From positions 1,008,413 to 1,072,412 of the forward strand of contig NZ_JACRVF010000001.1 of NCBI RefSeq assembly GCF_014306105.1: a stretch of DNA of 64,000 nucleotides, in the 5' to 3' direction. Source of the stretch: Pontibacter cellulosilyticus (GTDB lineage Bacteria > Bacteroidota > Bacteroidia > Cytophagales > Hymenobacteraceae). Positions 53,925 to 63,617 of the stretch are shown here, piece by piece (within the stretch, counting starts at the first letter, position 1; each line of letters begins with the position of its first letter). Both the position numbers and the translations under genes were made by a program. Below the pieces are notes generated by a model that did no database searches, had not been told where the DNA came from, and was given only the letters and a program-made list of their open reading frames with translations.

Positions 53925-56900
53925 TTACCGTTTCAGCAGCAGCTTGATGCTTTGCGAGCTTCCGCTGGTGAGTAGTTTGGCAATGTATAGCCCTTCGTTC
54001 AGGCCTGCCCCGTTCAGCTCATGCTCTACAGGACCTCCGGTCTCCGCTGTGCCTGCGGCTACTTGCCTCACCAGCCTGCCTGCGGTGTCATATACATTTA
54101 AAGTATAGCTCTGCCCCTGATTTAGTGAGAAGGAGACAGTGGTGCGCTCGGAGAAGGTGTTCGGGTAGGCCGTCAGCTGCGACCCGCCCTCAGCTGCCTG
54201 TGCTTTGCTGCCGGCTTTGGCCGCCATGCTTGCTTTTCCAGGCCTGTGGATGACGATGTTGCCCTGTTGGATGGTCGGTCCCTGATTCGAGAGATCCAGT
54301 ATCTGACTAGAGCCGTTGTCGTAGACCACGCGGCTGTGGCGCTCCAGGTCCCAGACCTGGACCCGCAGCCTGTCGCCCGCGTCGTTTGCTCCCGGGCTGC
54401 CGGCGTCCGTCACCGAGAGGGTGAAGCCGTAGCGGCCCCGGCCGTCTATGGTGCTCTCGCCCTGGAAGGCGGCTTTATCTCCTGAAACCACCAGCCACTC
54501 CAGATCGGCGCTTCTTAGCCTGCCCAGCCCCTCGATATCCAGTTGCACGTTGCCCTGCGGCTCGGTAGCCCACTTGCCATTGTAGCGCGCGTTGAGGTTG
54601 AAGCGGATGCCCTCGGTCTGCCCCGCGCCCGTCACAAAGCCAGCCTCCGGGTCATAGATCGGCATCCACTGCTCGTAGCCGGCGTTGGCGGGCTTGAGGC
54701 AGCTCTGGCTGAAGTCAAGCCCGATCTGGTAGAAGCCGGCTGAAAGGTAAGTGTGCTCGCCGGTGATGCGCGAGGTGCCCGAGGCCGTGTAGGCGATAGA
54801 AGAGGCGCTGCCGTCTCCCCAGCTCCAGCGCACGCCGTGGTCAGCGCCCAGGATGTAGGGGCGGAAGTCGGCCGTGGTGCGCACCTGCCAGCCCACCCGC
54901 TTGGCCACAGGAGGCAGGTAGAGCCGCACCTGAACCGGTATGTTGCACACGTCTCCCTGCTGGCTGTACTTAATTGTCAGAATGTCGGTGCTATTGATAC
55001 TTTTACTCTGTACTGCACCAGTAACATACACATCCAACTGCTTGTCTACTACCAAGTCGACAAAACTTCCAGTTACAGTATCGGGTCTTTGCTCCCAAAG
55101 CAAATCACCATTTGAAGTATTATATTTAGCCACCGCCGGACCCGCACCCGCAACATATACCCCACCTTTACTATCTGTTTTTATAGTATAACCTATTGTA
55201 TTCTCAAGTGCTTTACGCCACAATTCACTACCATCAGCAGCATTATACTTTACTATAAGAGCTTCTATGCTGCCCGCTTTCTGCCCAGTAACATAAACGC
55301 CTCCTTTATTATCAAGGGCTAACGCATTTGCTCCTGTACCTGAACCCGGAGAGTTAGTTTCTAGTCTTGACTCCCATAGGATAGCTCCATCAGAGGGATT
55401 GAGTTTTATAGTTGCAAAATCGCCATTACTTATACCTGTAACATAAACCTCACCAGCAACAGCTATCTCAATGGCTGTTGCTCTTTCAAATATGCTGCTT
55501 GGGCTGCCGTAAATCTTTGACCAGACTATTTTACCATCTTCGCTATTCACTTTTGCTATCAGATAATCAGACTGCCTTTCGCGTAACTCACCAGCAATGT
55601 ATATGTCTCCAGATGCATCTAAGGCTATAGTACGTCCAATATAATTAAGGAAGGTAGTGTTATTAATGTCAATCGGCTGAATTAGAACATTATTCCAAAT
55701 TGTTTCCCCAGTTTCAGCATTATACTTAATAATAGCCATTCCATCTGTTAGCCTGCCTTTTACCGAGCCCGTAACATATATCTCACCTGCATCATTAGAC
55801 ACAATTGCATAGCCAATATTACCCTCATCACCTATGTAACTAAAGTTCTCATCCCAAATCTTAGCTCCGTCATTTTGACTGAACTTAGCGGTATAAATAG
55901 CATTTCCTCTGTTTGTTCCTGTTATAAATATTCCACCCTGTTTGTCTATTACCATATCGTATGCAACAGCTGAATTGGCTACATCTGTTGATTGCCAAAG
56001 CAAAACACCATCCGGAGAATATTTTAAAAGGATGATACTGTTACCTAATACATTACTTGAAATATTTCCAGCTACATAGCTATTCCCTTTATCATCAACA
56101 GCAATGGCAACTGATGTTTCGTTTGACTGCCCAAGCGCGATCGGTGCAACAATAAAGTTTTCTCCGCTTTCTGTACTATAGGTTAAGATAACAGCTCCTG
56201 CCTTCGCACCTCCTGCAGGTGTTATAGCAGCAACAGTAAGTATACCCTGGTTCTCATTTAATGTGACTGCCATACCTGCTACCGCATTTCCCACATACTC
56301 CTGTTGCCATATAAGAGATCCATCAGACTTGCTATACTTTACAATCAGCACATTTCCGGTATCATTGCTTTTTCCGACTACTATTATATTACCACCAGTG
56401 TCTTGAAGCGTTTTGATTGGTGTTCCAGCAAAAAGACGCGCCCAAGCAAGAGTGCCATCACCAGAATCATACTTTACCAGATGGTTGCTGTTACTTACTC
56501 CAATCTCACTTTGAATTACAAATAACCCTTCTGAATTACTTGTAGGTAGAGAGGGTAAAGTCATGTTTTGATTACTAGAACCATCTTCTAAGCTAAGCCA
56601 CAGCTGCGTACCGTCTGCAGCGTTATACTTTACAATCAGTGCCTTAGTATCAACTGTTTCAGATGAGTTCGCATGTGAGCCTGTTACGTAAATACTACCT
56701 CCATGGTCAGCTGTAACATTCAACGCCTCTTGTGTCTGTCCACCAATATCAAGCCTTTGCAGCCATTCCTGCTGGCCGGATTCTGCATTATATTTTATGA
56801 TAAGAATATCTGATCTAGTGCCAGAACCGTCGCTGCTTCCTAAAACATATACTCCACCGTGGTTATCTAATGCTATGGCTTCTGGATCATCGGAGCCGTT

Positions 56901-57524
56901 CACTCCACCATCATATATTCCACCCCAAAGTACAGCACCATCAGCAGAGTTATATTTTGTAATTGTAATATTACTCAGAGTGCGCAAGGGCCCTCCATCT
57001 GTTGTGCTTAATACATAAACATCTCCCTGATTGTCAATTTCAATCTCCCTTGCATAGCTAAACATTCCTATTCTAAAGGCTTGCTCCCATAGTAAGCTGC
57101 CATTAGCGGAAGAAAATTTTAATGTAAGTGATTGATAACGACTATCAGAGCCTTGATTGGTGCCGATAACATAAAGTTCGCCAGCATCATCAACAGCTAT
57201 TTCATCAATTTGAATATCTGGCAAAAAACTTCCAGCACTTGTGTGATAGCTGTTTACCCACCTTAAAGTGCCATCAATAGAAAACTTGGAGACCTGTATA
57301 TATTTCCTGTTCTCTTCATTTTGACGAATACCAGCAGTATACAAATTACCAGATTGATCAACTGCTAAAAAATAATTTTGTAAAACATCGCTGATAGACG
57401 CATCAAATCGCTGCGCCCACTTCTCCTGCACACTTTGGGCAGAGGTTATGAACGCAACAGTCAAATAAAGTAGTGTCAGGATTAGCCATTTTAGGCTGCT
57501 CTGCGTGTGTAGGATTGTTTTCAT
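53925..57524 (-). CDS. Giant SBBP-repeat surface protein with GC-rich C-terminal cassette (paralogue 2)
   Basis: About 1199 residues from the ATG at 57522-57524 (MKTILHTQSSLKWL); an upstream ATG at 57611 would place a 29-residue extension before the signal peptide and is less likely. The signal peptide ends near SAQS. SBBP-type repeats (YVTGSVKGRLTDGMAIIKY, YVAGNISSNVLG) fill residues 40-855, then the same PKD-like, GFVTGAGQTEG and type A sorting modules as in the neighbour. The propeller halves have diverged from each other in sequence, while the C-terminal cassette is almost unchanged. Secreted through the type IX system. Confidence 0.85.
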   Translation of the reverse strand: MKTILHTQSSLKWLILTLLYLTVAFITSAQSVQEKWAQRFDASISDVLQNYFLAVDQSGNLYTAGIRQNEENRKYIQVSKFSIDGTLRWVNSYHTSAGSFLPDIQIDEIAVDDAGELYVIGTNQGSDSRYQSLTLKFSSANGSLLWEQAFRIGMFSYAREIEIDNQGDVYVLSTTDGGPLRTLSNITITKYNSADGAVLWGGIYDGGVNGSDDPEAIALDNHGGVYVLGSSDGSGTRSDILIIKYNAESGQQEWLQRLDIGGQTQEALNVTADHGGSIYVTGSHANSSETVDTKALIVKYNAADGTQLWLSLEDGSSNQNMTLPSLPTSNSEGLFVIQSEIGVSNSNHLVKYDSGDGTLAWARLFAGTPIKTLQDTGGNIIVVGKSNDTGNVLIVKYSKSDGSLIWQQEYVGNAVAGMAVTLNENQGILTVAAITPAGGAKAGAVILTYSTESGENFIVAPIALGQSNETSVAIAVDDKGNSYVAGNISSNVLGNSIILLKYSPDGVLLWQSTDVANSAVAYDMVIDKQGGIFITGTNRGNAIYTAKFSQNDGAKIWDENFSYIGDEGNIGYAIVSNDAGEIYVTGSVKGRLTDGMAIIKYNAETGETIWNNVLIQPIDINNTTFLNYIGRTIALDASGDIYIAGELRERQSDYLIAKVNSEDGKIVWSKIYGSPSSIFERATAIEIAVAGEVYVTGISNGDFATIKLNPSDGAILWESRLETNSPGSGTGANALALDNKGGVYVTGQKAGSIEALIVKYNAADGSELWRKALENTIGYTIKTDSKGGVYVAGAGPAVAKYNTSNGDLLWEQRPDTVTGSFVDLVVDKQLDVYVTGAVQSKSINSTDILTIKYSQQGDVCNIPVQVRLYLPPVAKRVGWQVRTTADFRPYILGADHGVRWSWGDGSASSIAYTASGTSRITGEHTYLSAGFYQIGLDFSQSCLKPANAGYEQWMPIYDPEAGFVTGAGQTEGIRFNLNARYNGKWATEPQGNVQLDIEGLGRLRSADLEWLVVSGDKAAFQGESTIDGRGRYGFTLSVTDAGSPGANDAGDRLRVQVWDLERHSRVVYDNGSSQILDLSNQGPTIQQGNIVIHRPGKASMAAKAGSKAQAAEGGSQLTAYPNTFSERTTVSFSLNQGQSYTLNVYDTAGRLVRQVAAGTAETGGPVEHELNGAGLNEGLYIAKLLTSGSSQSIKLLLKR

Positions 57525-57611
57525 AAATAGGTCAAATAGGACTGAAGAAAAAGTGTTAACAAGACAAGGCGCATCTAAAAGCCAACTCACGGTGACTAAC
57601 GCCACGTGCAC

Positions 57612-57928
57612 AGACCAATTAATAAGGAAAGGGTGAAGAATGTGAATCTTAGAGTGTAAAACAGTTTTAATTAATACTTACTTCCTAACTGTGTAACAGG
57701 TGCCAACACAACAACTACTACATATACATGTACGTATTATTAATGATTTAGTCATATAAATTACTGGTTAATAACTAATTAACACAAGGTTAGACAACAT
57801 CATTATGTGTGCTTTTAAGTACCCGTAAAATAGCCACAATACAAGCATGGTAAACATAATGCTCGTATATTTGCAGAGATGCGCACAGGTATAGAAGTGC
57901 GTAATTCCTACATCTAAAAGAAGAAACT
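57612..57928. other. Divergent promoter region between giant SBBP gene and ybaB
   Basis: About 317 bases, AT-rich. TATATTTG at 57866-57873 matches TAnnTTTG for the ybaB gene on the plus strand, but no good -33 partner was found. The other end must hold the promoter of the minus-strand gene. No other feature was recognised. Confidence 0.4.
57866..57873 (+). promoter_or_regulatory. Possible -7 element of ybaB
   Basis: TATATTTG is a full match to TAnnTTTG. It would give a leader of about 50 bases before the ATG at 57929. Confidence 0.35.
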
Positions 57929-58264
57929 ATGTTTGATATGTTCGGCATGATGGGCAAGATGAAAGAGGTCCAGGCCAAGCTGAAAGAAGCACAAGAGAAA
58001 CTAAAAGACGTGACTGTAACCGCCGAGTCAGGTGCAGGCCTTGTTAAGGCTACTGTTAACGGGCAGCGCAAGTTGATAAAAATAGAAATCGACCCAACTA
58101 TACTTAATGAAAAAGACCAGGACATGGTAAACGATTTGGTAGTAGCTGCCGTGAACAACGCCATGCTAACTGCCGGCGAACGTGCCCAGGAAGAGATGAA
58201 GAAGAGTACCGAAGGTTTATTACCGAACATACCAGGCTTAGATCTAGGCAACTTTGGCTTATAA
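57929..58264 (+). CDS. ybaB: YbaB/EbfC family nucleoid-associated protein
   Basis: A 111-residue DNA-binding protein with the family pattern: MFDMFGMMGKMKEVQAKLKE at the start, then LKDVTVTAESGAGLVKATVNGQ and IEIDPTILNEKDQDMVNDLV, and a C-terminal NAMLTAGERAQEEMKKS helix. Members form dimers with tweezer-like arms and bind DNA without clear sequence specificity. It overlaps the following glycosyltransferase gene by 11 bases. Confidence 0.93.
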   Translation: MFDMFGMMGKMKEVQAKLKEAQEKLKDVTVTAESGAGLVKATVNGQRKLIKIEIDPTILNEKDQDMVNDLVVAAVNNAMLTAGERAQEEMKKSTEGLLPNIPGLDLGNFGL

Positions 58265-59276
58265 TCCGGCTCATACAGCCGTAGTTATCCTTAACTGGAA
58301 CGGACTGCGGTTTTTGCAAGAGTTTTTGCCATCGGTGGTGATGCATAGCGGCAACTGCGAAGTAATCGTGGCCGACAATGCCTCTACCGATGGCTCTGTT
58401 GCTTTTCTACAGGAGCATTTCCCGCAGGTAAGGCTTATACTTCTGGACCAGAACTACGGCTTCTGCGAAGGCTACAACAAAGCACTGCAGCAGGTAGAAG
58501 CAAAGTATTACGTGCTCCTAAACTCTGATGTGCATGTACCACAGGGCTGGACTGAGCCTATACTTGCGTTGATGGAAGCCGACGAAAATATAGCCGTTTG
58601 CCAGCCCAAGATACTATCGCAACAGCACCCTGAGTTCTTCGAATATGCCGGCGCGGGTGGTGGCATGCTGGATACTTTGGGGTATCCTTTTTGCCGGGGC
58701 CGCCTATTTGAGACCCTGGAAGAAGACAAAGGGCAATACGATGACGTGCAGGAGATTTTCTGGGCAACTGGAGCTTGTATGTTTGTACGTTCCAATGTTT
58801 TTCACGGATTGGGTGGTTTGGAGCCTGCCTTTTTTGCACACATGGAGGAGATAGATTTTTGCTGGCGTGCCAAGAATGTGGGATATAAAGTAATGTACAA
58901 TGGCCACAGCAAAGTATACCATGTGGGTGGCGGCACATTACACAAATCAAACCCACGAAAAACGTTTTTGAACTTCCGGAACGGCTTTGCTTTGCTGTAC
59001 AAAAATCTACCTGGCAAAGAACTGATCTCTACACTTATACTTCGGGTTATACTGGATTGGATAGCGGCTTTCAGAATGGTACTTGCTGGCCAAACAAAAG
59101 ATGCCAAAGCTGTATTGGATGCACACGCAGATTTGTTACGCAACAGCAGCTATTGGGGGAAACAACGCAAAAAGCACTACCATAAAGGCAATTTCCCGGC
59201 GCAAACCGGCGTTTACAGGGGAAGTGTCGTGTGGGAGTATTTTGTGCGGCAGAAACGAACGGTAAGGAATTTATAA
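58254..59276 (+). CDS. Family 2 glycosyltransferase outside the polysaccharide locus
   Basis: A 340-residue GT2 protein. AVVILNWNGLRFLQEFL opens the fold, IVADNASTDGSV and LDQNYGFCEGYNKALQQV follow, then YVLLNSDVHVPQGW at the metal site and FFAHMEEIDFCWRAKNVGY near the acceptor. The start is a TTG at 58254, 11 bases inside ybaB. The C-terminal part may carry a short membrane-associated helix (LISTLILRVILDWIAAFRMVL). It probably acts in envelope sugar assembly with genes elsewhere. Confidence 0.84.
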   Translation: MAYNPAHTAVVILNWNGLRFLQEFLPSVVMHSGNCEVIVADNASTDGSVAFLQEHFPQVRLILLDQNYGFCEGYNKALQQVEAKYYVLLNSDVHVPQGWTEPILALMEADENIAVCQPKILSQQHPEFFEYAGAGGGMLDTLGYPFCRGRLFETLEEDKGQYDDVQEIFWATGACMFVRSNVFHGLGGLEPAFFAHMEEIDFCWRAKNVGYKVMYNGHSKVYHVGGGTLHKSNPRKTFLNFRNGFALLYKNLPGKELISTLILRVILDWIAAFRMVLAGQTKDAKAVLDAHADLLRNSSYWGKQRKKHYHKGNFPAQTGVYRGSVVWEYFVRQKRTVRNL

Positions 59277-59489
59277 ATCCCAAACAGTGCTTCGCTCACG
59301 GCGCAAATGCTTACGAACGTTCATCCAAAAGGCCAGCATCAGGTAGATAAGCACCGGGGAGCCCATAGTCAGAAATGAAACATAGATGAAGGTAAGGCGG
59401 ATGCTGCTGGTAGCAAAGCCAAGTTTTTCACCCAGCATCGTACACACACCAAATGCCTGCGATTCGATAAAGTACTGTAGCCGTTTCAT
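59271..59489 (-). CDS. PspC domain protein
   Basis: A 72-residue small membrane protein with a PspC-type pattern: FGVCTMLGEKLGFATSSIRLTFIYVSF and PVLIYLMLAFWMN. It has a single or hairpin membrane segment, and in other bacteria PspC acts in the phage-shock envelope-stress response. No PspA is nearby. Its stop overlaps the glycosyltransferase stop region by six bases in convergent orientation. Confidence 0.8.
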   Translation of the reverse strand: MKRLQYFIESQAFGVCTMLGEKLGFATSSIRLTFIYVSFLTMGSPVLIYLMLAFWMNVRKHLRRERSTVWDL

Positions 59490-59633
59490 TATAGTATAGT
59501 ATTGGTATTTAGTGTATAAATTTATCGCAAATTATACTACTGTCAAAATAAATTAATCTGCGACAGGTACTGCTAACAACGTAAAAACGCTGATTGTGGT
59601 GTACTTGTTTACGGTTAATGCCTAAATCAGGAT

Positions 59634-61415
59634 ATGAAACACCACTTATTTCATACTATCACACCGTCATATTTAGCCATTTTTATTGCACTCTTTTGCT
59701 CTGGCTGCACTTTATCGCGTATGGTAAATGTTGCTGAAAAAAAGGAAAATATAATTGTGCAGCCTAATCCAATTGCTGCAAGCGGCCAATTGGTTACGTT
59801 CGAAATTAAAGCGCAGGTTCCAGAAAAACTAATCAAAGACAAATACCGCTACAAACTCAACGTCTACTACGAGTACGACCAGCAGGTGCGCGAGGATGTA
59901 GGATCACTCAATTTTGAGTTTGGAGAATTTATCTATGAGAATGGAGTGCCTACCATCACTAAACAAATGTCTTTCCCTTACGCCCCCAAAAAAGAGGAAG
60001 GTAAACTGATGGTACAAGGTATGGCCATCGATAAGAAAAACGGTGATGTAGTGTATGCCGAACCTAAAGAAGTAGCTATTGGTCTTAACACCACTCCCCT
60101 GCTGCTGGTACGCAATAATGCCTACGATTTTATACCGGATAACTACAAAGAAGAAGCCGAAAAACCTGCCACGCTTATCTTCTATTTTGAAGATGACCAG
60201 GCTAAGTTGCGCACATACATTGGTTCTAACCTGCAGGTGCTAGATAAGTATATATCTGATAATGTAGCCTCGCAAAGTATAACCATAACCGCTGGCCAGG
60301 CTCCCGACGAAATAGGCACAGGCATTGCCCAAACAAGGGCTAAGGTGCTTGAAAACTATTACCGCCAACAGCTGCAGATAAACGACTACAGCAACAAAAA
60401 GGTAAGTATAAACATAGACATTAAGCCTGATAACCTTGTTCTGTTAAAAGAAAAGGTACAGGTTTCGGCGTTGCCTAAAAAAGAAAAGCAGGAGGTATTA
60501 ACTATACTCAACAGCAATGCAACCAACCAGGAAAAGGTAAAAGCGCTGCAGCAGACAAAAGCATTTGATTACCTGCAACAGTATGTATACCCAGTAATGC
60601 GAACCGCCGAGGTAACTTTTAACTACAACCGCAACCGCAAAGCCGATTATGAACTATACCTGCTCGCCAAAAAAATTTCCGAAGAAAAAGTACCTGCCGA
60701 TGTGCTGACAGAGGAAGAACTGCAGCATGCAGCTACCCTAACACCACTGCTTAACGAGAAACGTAAGTTTTATGAAGCTGCAATAAAATCCACAGATAAG
60801 TGGCCGGCCTACTATAATTTGGGTGTAGTTTACACCGAGATGGCACAAAAAGAGTATCGTCCTAAAGCAAAGCAGGCATTGCTGGCCAGAGCCATCCATA
60901 ATCTTACCTTCGCCGGCTTTCGTAACCCAACTGCTAAAGTGTATTACAGCCTCGCCAGTGCTTACCACCAGCGCAACGATTTCCTGGAGGCGCTGCAGTA
61001 TTACGATTATGCTATCAAGCTAGGAGGCTCTCAGGAAGAGTTGCAGCAGATCTTTGCTGATAAAGCTGCCCTGGAGATTGAGGTAGGTCAGTATGACGAT
61101 GCTATTGAAAGCCTTCGCTATGCCGGTGACAGCTATCAAACAAACATGAACCTGGGCCTCAGCTATCTGTTAAAGGAAAATTACGAAGGTGCACAGGAGT
61201 TTTATACTTCGGCCCTGGAGCAAAAGCCAAATGATGCACTGGCCTATTATAGCTTGGCTATTATAGGCGCACGCACACAAAACGAGCAGATGCTGGAGCA
61301 GAACTTACGCAAGGCTGTTAGAGCAGACAAAAGCTATACGTTAAAAGCCATCAATAGCCTGGAGTTTAAACCTTACCGCAGTAAGGCTGCTTACAAAGAT
61401 GCGCTCATCAAATGA
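59634..61415 (+). CDS. TPR lipoprotein with possible OmpA-like fold
   Basis: A 593-residue lipoprotein: signal peptide with lipobox FCSGC, so Cys25 is the acylated residue. Residues about 40-170 form a beta-rich domain (GQLVTFEIKAQVPEKLIK). Near residue 180 the stretch LIFYFEDDQAKLRTYIGSNL and then ARAKVLENYYRQQLQI-like sequence resembles the OmpA C-terminal fold, though key residues are not a clear match. From about 390 there are tetratricopeptide repeats (YYNLGVVYTEMAQKEYRPKA, ALQYYDYAIKLGG, LAYYSLAIIG). Likely anchored in the outer membrane facing the periplasm; role unknown. It stands alone 88 bases before pdhB. Confidence 0.72.
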   Translation: MKHHLFHTITPSYLAIFIALFCSGCTLSRMVNVAEKKENIIVQPNPIAASGQLVTFEIKAQVPEKLIKDKYRYKLNVYYEYDQQVREDVGSLNFEFGEFIYENGVPTITKQMSFPYAPKKEEGKLMVQGMAIDKKNGDVVYAEPKEVAIGLNTTPLLLVRNNAYDFIPDNYKEEAEKPATLIFYFEDDQAKLRTYIGSNLQVLDKYISDNVASQSITITAGQAPDEIGTGIAQTRAKVLENYYRQQLQINDYSNKKVSINIDIKPDNLVLLKEKVQVSALPKKEKQEVLTILNSNATNQEKVKALQQTKAFDYLQQYVYPVMRTAEVTFNYNRNRKADYELYLLAKKISEEKVPADVLTEEELQHAATLTPLLNEKRKFYEAAIKSTDKWPAYYNLGVVYTEMAQKEYRPKAKQALLARAIHNLTFAGFRNPTAKVYYSLASAYHQRNDFLEALQYYDYAIKLGGSQEELQQIFADKAALEIEVGQYDDAIESLRYAGDSYQTNMNLGLSYLLKENYEGAQEFYTSALEQKPNDALAYYSLAIIGARTQNEQMLEQNLRKAVRADKSYTLKAINSLEFKPYRSKAAYKDALIK

Positions 61416-61450
61416 CAACAGGTGCTAAAAACCTGGAAGTACATTGTAAA

Positions 61451-61480
61451 TTGACAGACTTCTTTTAATTTTACCTTCTG
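61451..61480 (+). promoter_or_regulatory. Possible promoter of pdhB
   Basis: TTG at 61451-61453 is followed 18 bases later by TACCTTCTG at 61472-61480, a loose match to TAnnTTTG with an extra base. Transcription would start near 61487, leaving a short leader before the ATG at 61503. Confidence 0.3.
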
Positions 61481-61502
61481 AACAGAGAATTAAACATCAT
61501 AT

Positions 61503-62486
61503 ATGCGAAGTATACAGTTTAGAGAGGCCCTGCGCGAAGCTATGTCGGAGGAAATGCGCCGTGACAAAAGCGTGTTTCTGATGGGTGAAGAAGTAGCAGA
61601 GTACAACGGTGCCTATAAAGTTAGCCAGGGCATGCTGGATGAGTTTGGTCCGGAGCGTGTAATCGATACGCCTATTGCCGAACTTGGTTTTGCCGGTATT
61701 GGTGTGGGTGCGTCTATGAACGGCTTACGTCCGATTGTAGAATTCATGACCTTCAACTTCTCGCTTGTAGCCATTGACCAGGTAATAAACTCAGCGGCTA
61801 AAATGATGTCGATGTCAGGTGGCCAGTACTCTTGTCCTATCGTTTTCCGTGGGCCTACTGGTAGCGCTGGTATGTTATCTTCGCAGCACTCTCAAAACTT
61901 CGAGAACTGGTATGCAAACACGCCTGGCCTTAAAGTAGTAGTGCCATCTAACCCTTACGACGCAAAAGGCTTAATGAAGTCTGCCATACGCGATAACGAC
62001 CCTGTAATCTTTATGGAGTCGGAGCAGATGTACGGCGACAAAGGCGAAGTGCCTGAAGAAGAATACCTGATTCCAATCGGTGTTGCCGATATCAAACGCG
62101 AAGGTTCTGATGTAACCATCGTGTCATTTGGCAAGATGATGAAAGTGGCGCTTGCTGCTGCAGAAGAATTGGCAAAAGACGGTATCGAAGCTGAGGTTAT
62201 CGACCTGCGTACAGTTCGCCCAATCGACTATAAAACACTTATCGAGTCTGTAAAGAAGACCAACCGCATGGTGGTGGTTGAGGAAGCATGGCCACTGGCT
62301 TCTATCTCTGCAGAACTTGCTTACCATATCCAGAGCAATGCATTCGATTACATGGATGCACCGGTAAAACGTGTAACTTGCCGCGACGTGCCGCTTCCGT
62401 ATGCTCCTACGCTTATCGAGGCATCTTTGCCAAACGTAGAGCGCACCATCGATGCTGTAAAAAAAGTAATGTATAAAAACGCTTAA
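61503..62486 (+). CDS. pdhB: Pyruvate dehydrogenase E1 component, beta subunit
   Basis: A 327-residue thiamine-diphosphate enzyme subunit. Typical stretches are [70 protein letters not shown] and [19 protein letters not shown], then the C-terminal [18 protein letters not shown] region. It pairs with the alpha subunit, which is not in the window, to decarboxylate pyruvate. The gene is followed by a strong terminator. Confidence 0.93.
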   Translation: MRSIQFREALREAMSEEMRRDKSVFLMGEEVAEYNGAYKVSQGMLDEFGPERVIDTPIAELGFAGIGVGASMNGLRPIVEFMTFNFSLVAIDQVINSAAKMMSMSGGQYSCPIVFRGPTGSAGMLSSQHSQNFENWYANTPGLKVVVPSNPYDAKGLMKSAIRDNDPVIFMESEQMYGDKGEVPEEEYLIPIGVADIKREGSDVTIVSFGKMMKVALAAAEELAKDGIEAEVIDLRTVRPIDYKTLIESVKKTNRMVVVEEAWPLASISAELAYHIQSNAFDYMDAPVKRVTCRDVPLPYAPTLIEASLPNVERTIDAVKKVMYKNA

Positions 62487-62506
62487 GCGTTGCTTTGAAT
62501 CCTGAT

Positions 62507-62538
62507 AAAAAAGGCGACCTAACTAGGGTCGCCTTTTT
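62507..62538. terminator. Bidirectional terminator between pdhB and the BrkB gene
   Basis: AAAAAAGGCGACC and GGTCGCCTTTTT form a 12-bp stem with a 7-base loop, with T-runs usable in both directions for the convergent genes. Confidence 0.88.
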
Positions 62539-63475
62539 CTTTTTGCTTTACTTCCACTTTACCTGTGTCTGTGTCTGTTTCAACCTCTTTTACCTTCACT
62601 TTCACAGCGTGTTCCTCCGGTAAAATGCCCTTGTCGTGCTCTCTGGAGTATACTTGAGTAAACTCAGCACCCAATAGAAAAATAATAGAAGTGTAGTATA
62701 CCCAGACCAGTATAAGCACCAATGAGCCTGCTGCCCCATACGTATCAGCAAGTGGGTCATGCTGAAAGTATAGCGTAAGGATAAACTTACCTATCACAAA
62801 AAGCACAGCTGTTACTGTAGCTCCCACCCATACATTGTGCCATTTAATTTTAGCATCGGGCAGTACTTTAAAAATAGCCGCAAAAATGACAATACTAATT
62901 AGAATAGAAACGAATATGTTACCAATGGTAACAAGGTAGACCGCAATGCCGGAAAGCTCTTGACGTAAGTAATCATAAATAACACCCAGCACCACATCTA
63001 CTGATAATGATACTAGCAACAGAAATCCCAAACTAACTACCATGGCTAGTGACAGTACGCGTGCCACAACAAGTTTTAGCCATGCTTTTTCAGGCTTAGC
63101 TTTTACCTCCCACATAGCGTTAAGAGAATCCTGAAGCGCTACAAAAACGGTTGTAGCTGTAAAGATCATGGTGGCAATGCCAACAATGGTGCCTATGGTT
63201 GTTGCCGGAGACTGGCTGGCGTTCTCGATAATATTCTGAAGCTGCACCGCACTGTTTCTGCCGATTACACCACCTATCTGATTCACCAGTTCACCGCGTA
63301 CAGCATCTTGCCCAAAAACAGACCCTGCAATCCGAATAGTAATGATAAGAACAGCCGGCAGCGAAAAAATAGTATAAAAGCCTATAATTGCGGCGTAGTC
63401 TAGTGGATTATCATCAATAAACTCCTTAAAAGTTTGCTTTGTTAACCTCCAGGTATACTTTAGCTTAGCATTCAT
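62519..63475 (-). CDS. YihY/BrkB family membrane protein
   Basis: A 318-residue protein with about six membrane helices (first near residues 29-52, DYAAIIGFYTIFSLPAVLIIT). The family region AAIIGFYTIFSLPA, IVGIATMIFTATTVFVALQDSLN and GAAGSLVLILVWVYYTSIIFLLGAEFTQVY is clear. The C-terminal 40 residues are very charged, rich in K, E and D (VKVKEVETDTDTGKVEVKQ), cytoplasmic. Despite the name virulence factor BrkB, its function is unknown; it is possibly a transporter. Confidence 0.86.
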   Translation of the reverse strand: MNAKLKYTWRLTKQTFKEFIDDNPLDYAAIIGFYTIFSLPAVLIITIRIAGSVFGQDAVRGELVNQIGGVIGRNSAVQLQNIIENASQSPATTIGTIVGIATMIFTATTVFVALQDSLNAMWEVKAKPEKAWLKLVVARVLSLAMVVSLGFLLLVSLSVDVVLGVIYDYLRQELSGIAVYLVTIGNIFVSILISIVIFAAIFKVLPDAKIKWHNVWVGATVTAVLFVIGKFILTLYFQHDPLADTYGAAGSLVLILVWVYYTSIIFLLGAEFTQVYSREHDKGILPEEHAVKVKVKEVETDTDTGKVEVKQKEKGDPS

Positions 63476-63617
63476 GCACGTTTATTTTATAGCTTTGTTG
63501 GCTCCAATAACTGTGAGTACAGCCTTACTTCGCCATTTTGCTTTAACTATTGCACTATCATACGGCACAAGAACGTCTTCTGATATAAATGTATATCTAT
63601 AAAAGGTGAGTTGGAGT

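Noticed and set aside
47718..57524. CRISPR-like or tandem DNA repeats in the long propeller genes
   Set aside because: The repetition is at protein level (about 50-residue propeller repeats) with diverged DNA; no regular short direct repeats with spacers exist.
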